Assembly: GCA_016234955.1 (NCBI GenBank)
Contig: JACRNN010000227.1
Location: 1 to 11,623, forward strand
Reading direction: 5' to 3'
Source of the DNA: Deltaproteobacteria bacterium
GTDB taxonomy: Bacteria > Desulfobacterota > GWC2-55-46
Length of the DNA stretch: 11,623 nt
Below, piece after piece: positions 1-5,043 of the stretch (positions are counted from its first letter, which is position 1; each line of letters begins with the position of its first letter). A program made the position numbers and the translations under genes. The notes beneath the pieces are model-generated. The model was not told the DNA's origin. It did not search any database and worked only from the letters and a program-made list of their open reading frames with translations.

Positions 1-275
1 ACGGCCGTCTCGATGGTCGAATATCCGGTAATGATTATCACCAATATCGACGGGTCGAGCTCCTTTATCTTCATCAGAAGCGTGATACCGTCCATCCTGG
101 GCATCATAAGGTCCGTGATGACGATGTCATACTTCTCCATCCTGAGCCTTCTTATGGCCTCTTCACCGTCCCGCGCGATGGAGGCGGAGTATCCCCATCC
201 CCCGGCGGCCTCGGCGAGCAATTCTCTCAGTGCGGAATCGTCGTCCGTAATCAGAATTTTAAAACCGTCGGCCAT
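1..275 (-). CDS. Response regulator, receiver domain (N-terminal part, runs off window)
   Basis: This is the N-terminal 91 residues of a two-component response regulator; the rest lies beyond the left edge. The receiver fold is clear. An acidic triad sits at residues 11-13 (ITDDDS), the phospho-accepting Asp is residue 55 in VITDLMMPRMDG, and the conserved Thr is residue 83 in IIITGYSTIETAV. The conserved Lys after beta-5 falls outside the window. The start is the ATG at 275, with an AAGGGG Shine-Dalgarno-like stretch about 11 bases upstream, slightly far. The output domain is unseen. The ITGYxxxETA wording is common in NtrC-type sigma-54 activators and in stand-alone receivers, so a flagellar FlrC/FlgR-like activator is possible but is inference from context. 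The gene follows the filament genes on the same strand, after a repeat-filled gap, so it may or may not be co-transcribed with them. Confidence 0.9.
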   Translation of the reverse strand, partial: MADGFKILITDDDSALRELLAEAAGGWGYSASIARDGEEAIRRLRMEKYDIVITDLMMPRMDGITLLMKIKELDPSILVIIITGYSTIETA

Positions 276-334
276 TTATATGCAGACCCCTTCTCTGGAT
301 TCTTTTTCAACAAACACAGCGAACGGAGAATTCC

Positions 335-425
335 AACGTTCTCAAACCTCCTTGGTGCTTCAAACCCCGGAGGTCTTTCAACGTTCTGAAACCTTCAGGG
401 TGCTTCAAACCCCGGAGGTTTCACT
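335..425 (-). repeat. Two tandem REP-like palindromic modules (45-base period)
   Basis: Two copies of a 45-base unit stand head to tail (boundaries about 331-375 and 376-420), with 39 of 45 positions identical. Read on the minus strand, the second copy (380-425) fits the module AGTGAAACCTC-N21-GGTTTCAGAACGTT, which folds with GAAACC/GGTTTC as outer stem and GGGT/ACCC as inner stem. The first copy has a changed outer stem, ACCTCC/GGAGGT, that still pairs. Related modules occur at 6961-7195. The array begins three bases after the stop codon of the 67-residue gene and ends about 60 bases before the response-regulator start. It may act as a transcript-end structure, an attenuator or a dispersed extragenic element. 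The family resemblance is read directly from the bases; the role is unknown. Confidence 0.8.
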
Positions 426-428
426 CCT

Positions 429-632
429 CTACCGCCCCCTGCGCTCACCCTTGCCCGACTCTGAAATAGATGCCTTGACCTGGCCGAGGATGTGCTTTTT
501 CTTGCCCTCTTCGGATATCGTGACGATATCCCCGTTGCTCGTGCCGGGCTTCTCCGTGTGGTTTGCGGCGTGCCTGTTCAATAACCTGTTCATAAGAGGC
601 GACCCATGTCCAACACCGTCTACACCTGACAT
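429..632 (-). CDS. 67-residue FlgM-like protein, possibly truncated, under sigma-28
   Basis: This is a small protein with an excellent Shine-Dalgarno (AGGAGGTG, about 6 bases before the ATG) and its own sigma-28-type promoter at 669-696. Both make it a real gene of the late flagellar regulon. Residues 34-52 (DIVTISEEGKKKHILGQVK) resemble the D-x-V-x-[IL]-S-x-E-[AG]-[KR] segment in the N-terminal half of FlgM anti-sigma-28 proteins. The two C-terminal helices with which FlgM grips sigma-28 are missing: the protein ends in a basic, disordered-looking tail (SGKGERRGR). It could be a FlgM remnant cut short next to the repeat array that starts three bases after its stop, a divergent short FlgM, or an unrelated flagellar small protein. 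In favour of FlgM, flgM is itself a sigma-28 target in enterics. The gene is secure; the family call is tentative. Confidence 0.7.
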   Translation of the reverse strand: MSGVDGVGHGSPLMNRLLNRHAANHTEKPGTSNGDIVTISEEGKKKHILGQVKASISESGKGERRGR

Positions 633-668
633 ACTTACACCTCCTTACCTTGATTCCCTTCTCTTCTT

Positions 669-696
669 TTATCGGCAGACGCGCACAAAATCTTTA
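669..696 (-). promoter_or_regulatory. Sigma-28 (FliA) promoter for the 67-residue gene
   Basis: On the minus strand TAAAGATT (696-689) is followed after 12 bases by GCCGATAA (676-669). The -10 matches the FliA consensus exactly. The -35 differs from TAAAGTTT at one position, and the spacer is one base longer than the ideal 11. Transcription would start near 662, about 30 bases before the ATG at 632, leaving a short leader that contains the strong Shine-Dalgarno. No other gene start is closer. Confidence 0.85.
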
Positions 697-802
697 GGGA
701 TATTTTTGTCTCAGTCATGGGTTTGATGCCAGGGGGGGAAGCGTTCCGGAAGGGAGTGCGATAAACCTTGATGATGCGAATGCAATTTTAAGAAGCCGGC
801 GC

Positions 803-824
803 GCCCGCCTCTTGTTCAGCGGGC
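803..824 (-). terminator. Possible terminator hairpin after the fliT-like gene
   Basis: A 6-base GC-only stem, GCCCGC/GCGGGC with a 10-base loop, lies about 20 bases beyond the stop of the fliT-like gene. On the minus strand it is followed by a GC-rich stretch and only a short CTTCTT, so it is a poor intrinsic terminator. Its place at the end of the flagellin-to-fliT run, before a new sigma-28 promoter, makes a transcript-end role reasonable. Confidence 0.35.
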
Positions 825-842
825 CATATTTGCAGGACCAGT

Positions 843-1163
843 CTACCTTGCGGTATACGCCTTGACGGCCTTTGTCCCGTTTTTTATCTTCTCTATCCTG
901 CCCTTTATGCCGTTGAGTGCGCCATCTATATTCATCCTCAGCAGGGTGTCGTTCTCCTCTATCTCTTTTACGACAGGGCGCAGGGTCTCCCTCGGCGGGG
1001 TCTCCCCTTCAAGGGCCTTGATCTCGACGAATATCCTCTCCCTTTCGAGCTGGAGCGCGGACAGCTCCTCCATCCGGTTCTCCTCAAAGAGTTTTTTCTG
1101 GGCGTTTGATATCTCAAGCACCCTGAGGAGCTTTTCCATGAACCTGCCCGTCTCACAGCCCAT
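843..1163 (-). CDS. fliT: FliT-like flagellar export chaperone
   Basis: This 106-residue, almost wholly helical, charged protein directly follows fliS. The pattern LL-x6-Q-x2-LF-x4-EEL-x4-ERERIF, then EIEENDTLLRMNI, then a closing K-x-G-x-KAVKAY, is that of the FliT family. These small chaperones bind the filament cap protein FliD in the cytoplasm before its export. In enterics FliT also restrains FlhDC, a regulator for which there is no sign here. I take the ATG at 1163, which has a GAGGG Shine-Dalgarno-like run nine bases upstream and overlaps the end of fliS by 11 bases, suggesting translational coupling. A TTG six bases further upstream and an internal ATG at 1139 (MEKLL) are alternatives. 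FliT sequences diverge quickly, so the family call rests mainly on pattern, size and position. Confidence 0.65.
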   Translation of the reverse strand: MGCETGRFMEKLLRVLEISNAQKKLFEENRMEELSALQLERERIFVEIKALEGETPPRETLRPVVKEIEENDTLLRMNIDGALNGIKGRIEKIKNGTKAVKAYTAR

Positions 1164-1569
1164 TGGCAAGCACCCTCGGCTGCGCCTCTTTACCGGGCTG
1201 CGCGGCCCTGTCGGTTGCGATAGCTTCCCATCCGGCTTTCAACTCTGTCATGATCCTGTTCACCACCTCGAGCGGCGCCGGGTTGTTCCTCAGGTTGGCG
1301 CGCATGAGCTGCTCTGTGGCGAAGTCGTAGAGCCTTGCCAGGTTCCCGGCTATCTCCCCTCCCTCTTCCATGTTGAGGGCGTTGGATAGCTCGCTTATTA
1401 TCGCAAGGGACCTGTTTATGAAGTTGGTCCTGGCATTCACGTTCTTATCCTCTATGGCCTTCCGGGCGCACTTGTTGAACCTTACGACCCCTTCGCACAG
1501 CATTATCACTATACGGACCCTGTCGGCCGTCATAATCTGTATTTCCTGATACTTACTGAAGCTGTTCAT
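1153..1569 (-). CDS. fliS: FliS, flagellin-specific export chaperone
   Basis: FliS caps the C-terminal helix of unpolymerised flagellin in the cytoplasm and delivers it to the flagellar type III export gate. The 138 residues are close to the family's usual 120-140. The N-terminus has the family's Tyr-containing start (SKYQEIQIMTADRVRIVIMLCEGVVRFNKCARKAIE). The middle has the INRSLAIISELSNALNMEEGGEIAGNLARLYDFATEQLMRAN pattern, close to the standard I-x2-L-x2-LD-x5-G-x-IA-x-NL-x2-LYDY of FliS. The start ATG at 1569 has a good GGGAGGT Shine-Dalgarno and lies 10 bases after the fliD stop, so the two genes are co-transcribed. The last 20 or so residues (QPGKEAQPRVLANGL) look like a flexible tail. 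Nothing key appears to be missing. Confidence 0.96.
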   Translation of the reverse strand: MNSFSKYQEIQIMTADRVRIVIMLCEGVVRFNKCARKAIEDKNVNARTNFINRSLAIISELSNALNMEEGGEIAGNLARLYDFATEQLMRANLRNNPAPLEVVNRIMTELKAGWEAIATDRAAQPGKEAQPRVLANGL

Positions 1570-1579
1570 TAAAACCTCC

Positions 1580-2911
1580 CTATAACCCCTTCAAATAATT
1601 GCCCTGGGCCTGAAGGCCGGCGAGCATCGTCTCGAGCGCCGTGAATTGAGACCTGAGCTGTGTTTCGTACGCCGTAAGATCGGTCTCCTTGTTGGTTATG
1701 TCCGACGCCAGCGAGTTGATGTTCTTCGTAAGGCCGTTCTGTTTGGACTTTATCCTGCCGTCCGCGTAGTCGGAGATGTTGTTGGCCATATCGTAGACGA
1801 GCTTGCCGAACCCGGACGTTGTAGTCCCTTCGGTAAACAGGTTCACGACGTCATTGAAGTTCGTTGAAAGGGCGCTTGAGAGCTTCGAGTCGTCCACGGA
1901 CATCACGCCCTCGGTATCGCTCGATATGCCGGCGTGGATGAGCCTGCTCATGGTGTCCGGGAGCCCGGAGACGGCCCCTGTCATGGTGCGCCTCAGATCG
2001 TCCCATATCGACCTTGCCACAGGGTCTCCGAAGAACGCGCCTGAGGTCTTGGTGGTCTTGTCGTACCTGTTGTTGGCCTTTATCGCGCTTACGACGGAAT
2101 TATATTTGCTCACGAAATCGGATATCTTCGACTTTATCGCGGAGGTGTCGCGCGCCACCGTCAGCGTCACTGTCTTTGTTGCGTCGGCGCTCGTGAGGCT
2201 GAGGGTCACTCCGGTAATGGCGTCCGACACCGTGTTTGAAGACCTTGTCATCGAAAGGCCGTCGACCGAGAATGAGGCGTCCTGGGCCGCCTGGAGGGTC
2301 GTGGCGAAGTTGAGCGAGGTGTCGTTCTGTGTTATCGTTACGGCGTTTGACGTGCCCGTGGAGTCGCTTGTGAGTATGAGCCTGTAGGGGTTGGGGGACG
2401 ACCCGTCGTTTACGATGGAGGCCGTGACGCCCGCCTTGAGGGCGTTGATGGAGTCTTTCAGGCCGGTGAGCGTGGTCGTGGCGTCAACGCTTATGGACTG
2501 CTCTGTTCCTGAGCCTACCTTGAATTTGAAAGACCCCGCCCCGGCGGCGACGGTCGAGGTATCGGAGGCAACGCCGTCGGCCGCTATCTTATGGGCCTTG
2601 GCGAGCGCGCTGACTACAATATTAAATGTCCCGCTCGATGCGCTCGAGGAGGCCGTGGCGCTTAAAAGTAACGTGTCTGAGGACGTGGCGGTGAATACGT
2701 TGAAACCCGAGGAAGTCCGGAGGGCGTCCGCGGCTGTCTTCAGGTCGAGCACCTTGGAGTTGAGCGTGGAATAGGCGGAGTTGGCGCTCTCAAGCGTTGA
2801 CTTCTCCCTTGAAAGCTGCTGTATGGACTGTCTTCTGATGCCGACAAGCTGGGTTATAAGGGACTGGTAGTCGATGTTGCTTATCATCCCTGAAGTCGCG
2901 GATATAGACAT
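1580..2911 (-). CDS. fliD: FliD, flagellar filament cap protein (HAP2)
   Basis: FliD is exported through the flagellum and forms the cap under which flagellin subunits fold into the growing filament. At 443 residues it is of normal length. The N-terminal domain (about 1-100) has the diagnostic MSISATSGMISNIDYQSLITQLVGIRRQSIQQL followed by a heptad-rich helix. The middle is Ser/Thr-rich beta structure. The C-terminal domain (about 225-443) has the FVSKYNSVVSAI helix, GDPVARSIWDDLRR, the VNLFTEG motif, and a terminal helical tail ending ALETMLAGLQAQGNYLKGL, the usual end of FliD. It sits between flaG and fliS, as in many bacteria. The start ATG at 2911 is preceded by a weak GGGGGAT. I see no promoter of its own in the 72 bases before it, so it probably relies on read-through from flagellin and flaG. 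Confidence 0.97.
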   Translation of the reverse strand: MSISATSGMISNIDYQSLITQLVGIRRQSIQQLSREKSTLESANSAYSTLNSKVLDLKTAADALRTSSGFNVFTATSSDTLLLSATASSSASSGTFNIVVSALAKAHKIAADGVASDTSTVAAGAGSFKFKVGSGTEQSISVDATTTLTGLKDSINALKAGVTASIVNDGSSPNPYRLILTSDSTGTSNAVTITQNDTSLNFATTLQAAQDASFSVDGLSMTRSSNTVSDAITGVTLSLTSADATKTVTLTVARDTSAIKSKISDFVSKYNSVVSAIKANNRYDKTTKTSGAFFGDPVARSIWDDLRRTMTGAVSGLPDTMSRLIHAGISSDTEGVMSVDDSKLSSALSTNFNDVVNLFTEGTTTSGFGKLVYDMANNISDYADGRIKSKQNGLTKNINSLASDITNKETDLTAYETQLRSQFTALETMLAGLQAQGNYLKGL

Positions 2912-2983
2912 AGAGGTATCCCCCGTGGAAAGGGCCTTGTTTTAATAGAAGGATTGCGTCCCTGTCGCGATTTAAAAACGCCG

Positions 2984-3355
2984 TTATGTCTTTGTATTGA
3001 AAAGGACCCCTATTATCTCGTCCATCCTCTTGCTGATCTCCAGCATCTCTTCCGACGGCACCTGTCTAATAACCTGACCGCTGTCCGGGTCTATTATCTT
3101 TACGACCACTTTTTTAGATCCGCTGTCGACCTCGAGCCTGAGTTCCGTATTGAGCCTCTTGAGGTGTATCTGTATTTCCGAGGCAACCTTCTCAAGCTCC
3201 TTTGGAGGAATGTCCCTTTTAACGTCCGACGCATCCTTGAATAAAACCGCCCTGTCTTCAGCCGTCCTTTTCGCCTGCGTGCCGGAGTTCCGCACATCGG
3301 CATGATACTCAGGAACCGGCAGGGCCGCATTCTTTACCGCCAAATCGATACTCAT
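2984..3355 (-). CDS. flaG: FlaG family flagellar protein
   Basis: This 123-residue protein has a variable, probably disordered N-terminal half and a conserved C-terminal half. The core is RLNTELRLEVDSGSKKVVVKIIDPDSGQVIRQVPSEEMLEISKRMDEIIGVLFN (about residues 68-120). The sequence V-x-D-x2-SGQVIRQVPSEE is the FlaG family signature. FlaG proteins influence filament length in several polar flagellates; the mechanism is unclear. The ATG at 3355 has a near-ideal AGGAGGT four bases upstream. A strong hairpin lies between this gene and flagellin. The position between flagellin and fliD is the standard one. Confidence 0.93.
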   Translation of the reverse strand: MSIDLAVKNAALPVPEYHADVRNSGTQAKRTAEDRAVLFKDASDVKRDIPPKELEKVASEIQIHLKRLNTELRLEVDSGSKKVVVKIIDPDSGQVIRQVPSEEMLEISKRMDEIIGVLFNTKT

Positions 3356-3373
3356 AAGACCTCCTAAGGCCGG

Positions 3374-3394
3374 GCCGGGGGATAATCCCCCGGC
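3374..3394 (-). promoter_or_regulatory. Strong hairpin between flagellin and flaG
   Basis: This is a perfect inverted repeat, GCCGGGGGAT and its complement separated by one base. In practice it gives eight GC-rich pairs and a five-base loop. On the minus strand it is followed by CCGGCCTTAGGAGG, with no U-run, so it is not a standard intrinsic terminator. It lies about 25 bases after the flagellin stop and just before the flaG Shine-Dalgarno. A likely role is to protect the 3' end of an abundant flagellin mRNA, or to cut read-through into flaG and fliD, which are needed in far fewer copies. That role is inferred; the stem is directly visible. Confidence 0.7.
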
Positions 3395-3419
3395 ATGACC
3401 TTAAAAGCGCCTGCTTCAG

Positions 3420-4247
3420 CTATCTCAGCAAGGTAAGAGCCTGCTGCGGCAGGGTGTTCGCCTGAGCGAGCACCGAGGTGCCGGCCTGGACCATTATCTG
3501 GTTCCTTGTGTATATTGAGGTCTCATAGGCGAAGTCCGCGTCTCTTATCCTTGATTCCGCGGACTGGAAGTTCGTGAAAGTCACCTGCAGGTTGTTCAGC
3601 GACACCGTGAGCCTGTTCGCGGAAGCGCCGAATATGGCTCTTGCGTCGTTGACCGACTTGAGGGCGGCGCTCACCGCGTCCAGAGCGCTCAACGCGCCCG
3701 TGACGCTTGTCAGGATTCCAGCCGTAAGGCCGAGGGAGCTGACCGTGGTGAGGGCGTTAAGGGTTATGCTCAACTGGTCGTTCGATGAGTTCTTGAACCC
3801 GATGAACATCGTTAGAGAGGTTACGCTGCCGTTTAATATCTTGTAGCCCCCGAACTCCGTGGTGTTCGCTATCCTGTCTATCTCGCTCGCCAGCTTGTCG
3901 TACTCGTTCTTGTAGTAGTCCCTGGTGTTGGTGTCGAGAGTGCCCTGCGCGGCGCTGGCCGCGAGTTCGCCCATCCTCGTGATGATGTTGGTGATCTGCT
4001 CGGCGGCCTTGTCGGCCACCTCCATCGTGCTGGCGCCGTCGTTGATGTTCCTCATCGAGGCCTGGATCATCCTGGACTGGCTCTTTAACTGGTCGGCCCT
4101 GGCAAGACCGGCGGCGTCGTCGGCGGAACTGTTGATCCTGTAGCCGGAAGAAAGCCTCTGCACGCTTAGTTTTAATTGGGAGCTTGAAGTGGAGAGGTTG
4201 GCTTGAGCTACTAATGATGCGATGTTGGTGTTGATGACCAATGACAT
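3420..4247 (-). CDS. fliC: Flagellin, compact type
   Basis: This is the filament subunit. Residues 1-140 form the N-terminal D0/D1 region (INTNIASLVAQANL, QRLSSGYRINSSADDAAGLA, TMEVADKAAEQITNIITRMGELAASAAQGT). Residues about 187-275 form the C-terminal D1/D0 region (ALKSVNDARAIFGASANRL, SRIRDADFAYETSIYTRNQIMVQAGTSVLAQAN, ending PQQALTLLR). The middle, about 141-186, is only some 45 residues and rich in Ser/Thr, so the outer D2/D3 domains are absent. Short flagellins of this kind are often decorated with sugars, consistent with the Maf-type gene two genes upstream. The ATG at 4247 has a strong AGGAGGG. A consensus sigma-28 promoter lies 130 bases upstream, and the leader contains a CsrA-type hairpin. 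Only one flagellin is in the window. Confidence 0.98.
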   Translation of the reverse strand: MSLVINTNIASLVAQANLSTSSSQLKLSVQRLSSGYRINSSADDAAGLARADQLKSQSRMIQASMRNINDGASTMEVADKAAEQITNIITRMGELAASAAQGTLDTNTRDYYKNEYDKLASEIDRIANTTEFGGYKILNGSVTSLTMFIGFKNSSNDQLSITLNALTTVSSLGLTAGILTSVTGALSALDAVSAALKSVNDARAIFGASANRLTVSLNNLQVTFTNFQSAESRIRDADFAYETSIYTRNQIMVQAGTSVLAQANTLPQQALTLLR

Positions 4248-4287
4248 GGTGTACCCTCCTTAGTGTTTGTATCCGGCATCCTTGCCG
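4248..4287 (-). promoter_or_regulatory. Probable CsrA-binding leader of flagellin mRNA
   Basis: In the leader, minus strand, CGGCA-AGGA-TGCCG (4287-4274) forms a five-base stem that shows AGGA in its loop. CAAGGATG matches the core of the CsrA consensus (CARGGAUG with GGA in a loop). A second GGA lies in the flagellin Shine-Dalgarno, AGGAGGG at 4260-4254, 22 bases away, a distance one CsrA dimer can bridge. This two-site layout, one hairpin plus one site over the ribosome-binding site, is that of the Bacillus subtilis hag leader, where CsrA represses and FliW antagonises. The leader holds six GGA triplets in all. Neither csrA nor fliW is in the window, so this is a prediction from RNA sequence alone. 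Confidence 0.6.
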
Positions 4288-4376
4288 TTTTTTTGGACTT
4301 TTTTTGAGGCTCTCAAGCGCGGCCTTGCGTCATCACTCCTTTCCGGCCAGGTATCGCCTTCCGCCCCTTAATAACC

Positions 4377-4403
4377 TTATCGGCGACGTCTTTAGAAACT
4401 TTA
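4377..4403 (-). promoter_or_regulatory. Consensus sigma-28 (FliA) promoter of flagellin
   Basis: On the minus strand TAAAGTTT (4403-4396), 11 bases, then GCCGATAA (4384-4377) is an exact match in both boxes and spacing to the textbook FliA consensus. Transcription should start near 4370, giving a leader of about 120 bases before the flagellin ATG. The promoter begins about 20 bases after the stop of the preceding gene, so flagellin has its own late-class control and does not depend on the maf transcript. Confidence 0.95.
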
Positions 4404-4421
4404 AGGAAAAAATCCAGCGCC

Positions 4422-5012
4422 TCAGCCGTTAAATAGCTTCTCTTCCATCTCATTTATGACCGGCGCTATCTCATACTCCAGGATATCGGCTATGGAGACC
4501 ATATCGCCTGTATCCCTGGCGGCCCTTACGGACTCAAGGCGCTTCAGCAGGAGCGCATAGTATTGCTCCGGGTCCTTCTTGAAAATTGACAGATTGTGCC
4601 TGCTATTCCACATGAAAAGCGCGTTCATCGTCTTTATTATCTCCACCAAGGCCTGAAGGACGGAGTTAAAGCCCTCTCCCCCTACCCCGCCGAGCCTTAT
4701 CTCATGGACGCAGGAGGCGATGTTCTCCCCTGTCACCATCATATATTCCTTAAGGATATTAAGCCCTTCAAGGGCGCTCGCCTCGAACGTGGATGCGGAG
4801 AGCCTGACCTCGCGGCAGCCGGAGAGGCCGCGCTTGAGCACGGAATCCAGCCTGAAGTCCTCTATCGGCGCGCCGTCTATCGACAGGGCTGAGATGAAGG
4901 CCTTTGAGCCCTTCAAATCCTTCTCTACGGCCGTGACCAGGTCCCCCACGGTTGAATCGTTCCCGGTATCTTCAAAGTCGAGCCTTACGCCGTTAAGATA
5001 TATGTCGGCCAT
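4422..5012 (-). CDS. Unrecognised 196-residue protein between maf and flagellin
   Basis: I do not recognise this family. The N-terminal 75 residues (IYLNGVRLDFEDT, then a helix GDLVTAVEKDLKG, then ISALSIDGAPIEDF and REVRLSAST) read as a small beta-grasp, ubiquitin-like unit. From about residue 78 to the end the protein is helical: ALEGLNILKEYMMVTGENIASCVHEIRLG, then GFNSVLQALVEIIKTMNALFMW, then a final helix with VSIADILEYEIAPVINEMEEKL. There is no signal peptide or membrane segment, so it is cytoplasmic. I start at the ATG at 5012, which has AGGAG 10 bases upstream; a TTG seven codons earlier is less likely. It lies 31 bases after maf, so the two share a transcript, and just before the flagellin promoter. 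A role in flagellin glycosylation, export or assembly is a guess from position. Confidence 0.85.
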   Translation of the reverse strand: MADIYLNGVRLDFEDTGNDSTVGDLVTAVEKDLKGSKAFISALSIDGAPIEDFRLDSVLKRGLSGCREVRLSASTFEASALEGLNILKEYMMVTGENIASCVHEIRLGGVGGEGFNSVLQALVEIIKTMNALFMWNSRHNLSIFKKDPEQYYALLLKRLESVRAARDTGDMVSIADILEYEIAPVINEMEEKLFNG

Positions 5013-5043
5013 ATTCTTCAATCTCCTGTTCAAGCCAGGGCCT

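Noticed and set aside
331..420. Direct repeats considered as a CRISPR array
   Set aside because: The units are adjacent with no unique spacers, and both copies fold into palindromes, so they are tandem extragenic modules.
13..726. A 237-codon open frame on the plus strand covering the left end
   Set aside because: It runs antisense to the response regulator and the 67-residue gene and crosses the repeat array. The 45-base repeat period is a multiple of three, so the frame stays open by chance. The translation has no recognisable domain and no ribosome-binding site.
4319..4342. Possible upstream mini-ORF (MTQGRA) in the flagellin leader, preceded by AGGAG
   Set aside because: It is only six codons, with the Shine-Dalgarno too close to the start, and nothing else supports it. 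The GGA there is better counted among possible CsrA contacts.
4484..4490. GCCGATA on the minus strand, a possible third sigma-28 -10 box
   Set aside because: It lies inside the coding part of the 196-residue gene and has no TAAA-type -35 at the right distance.
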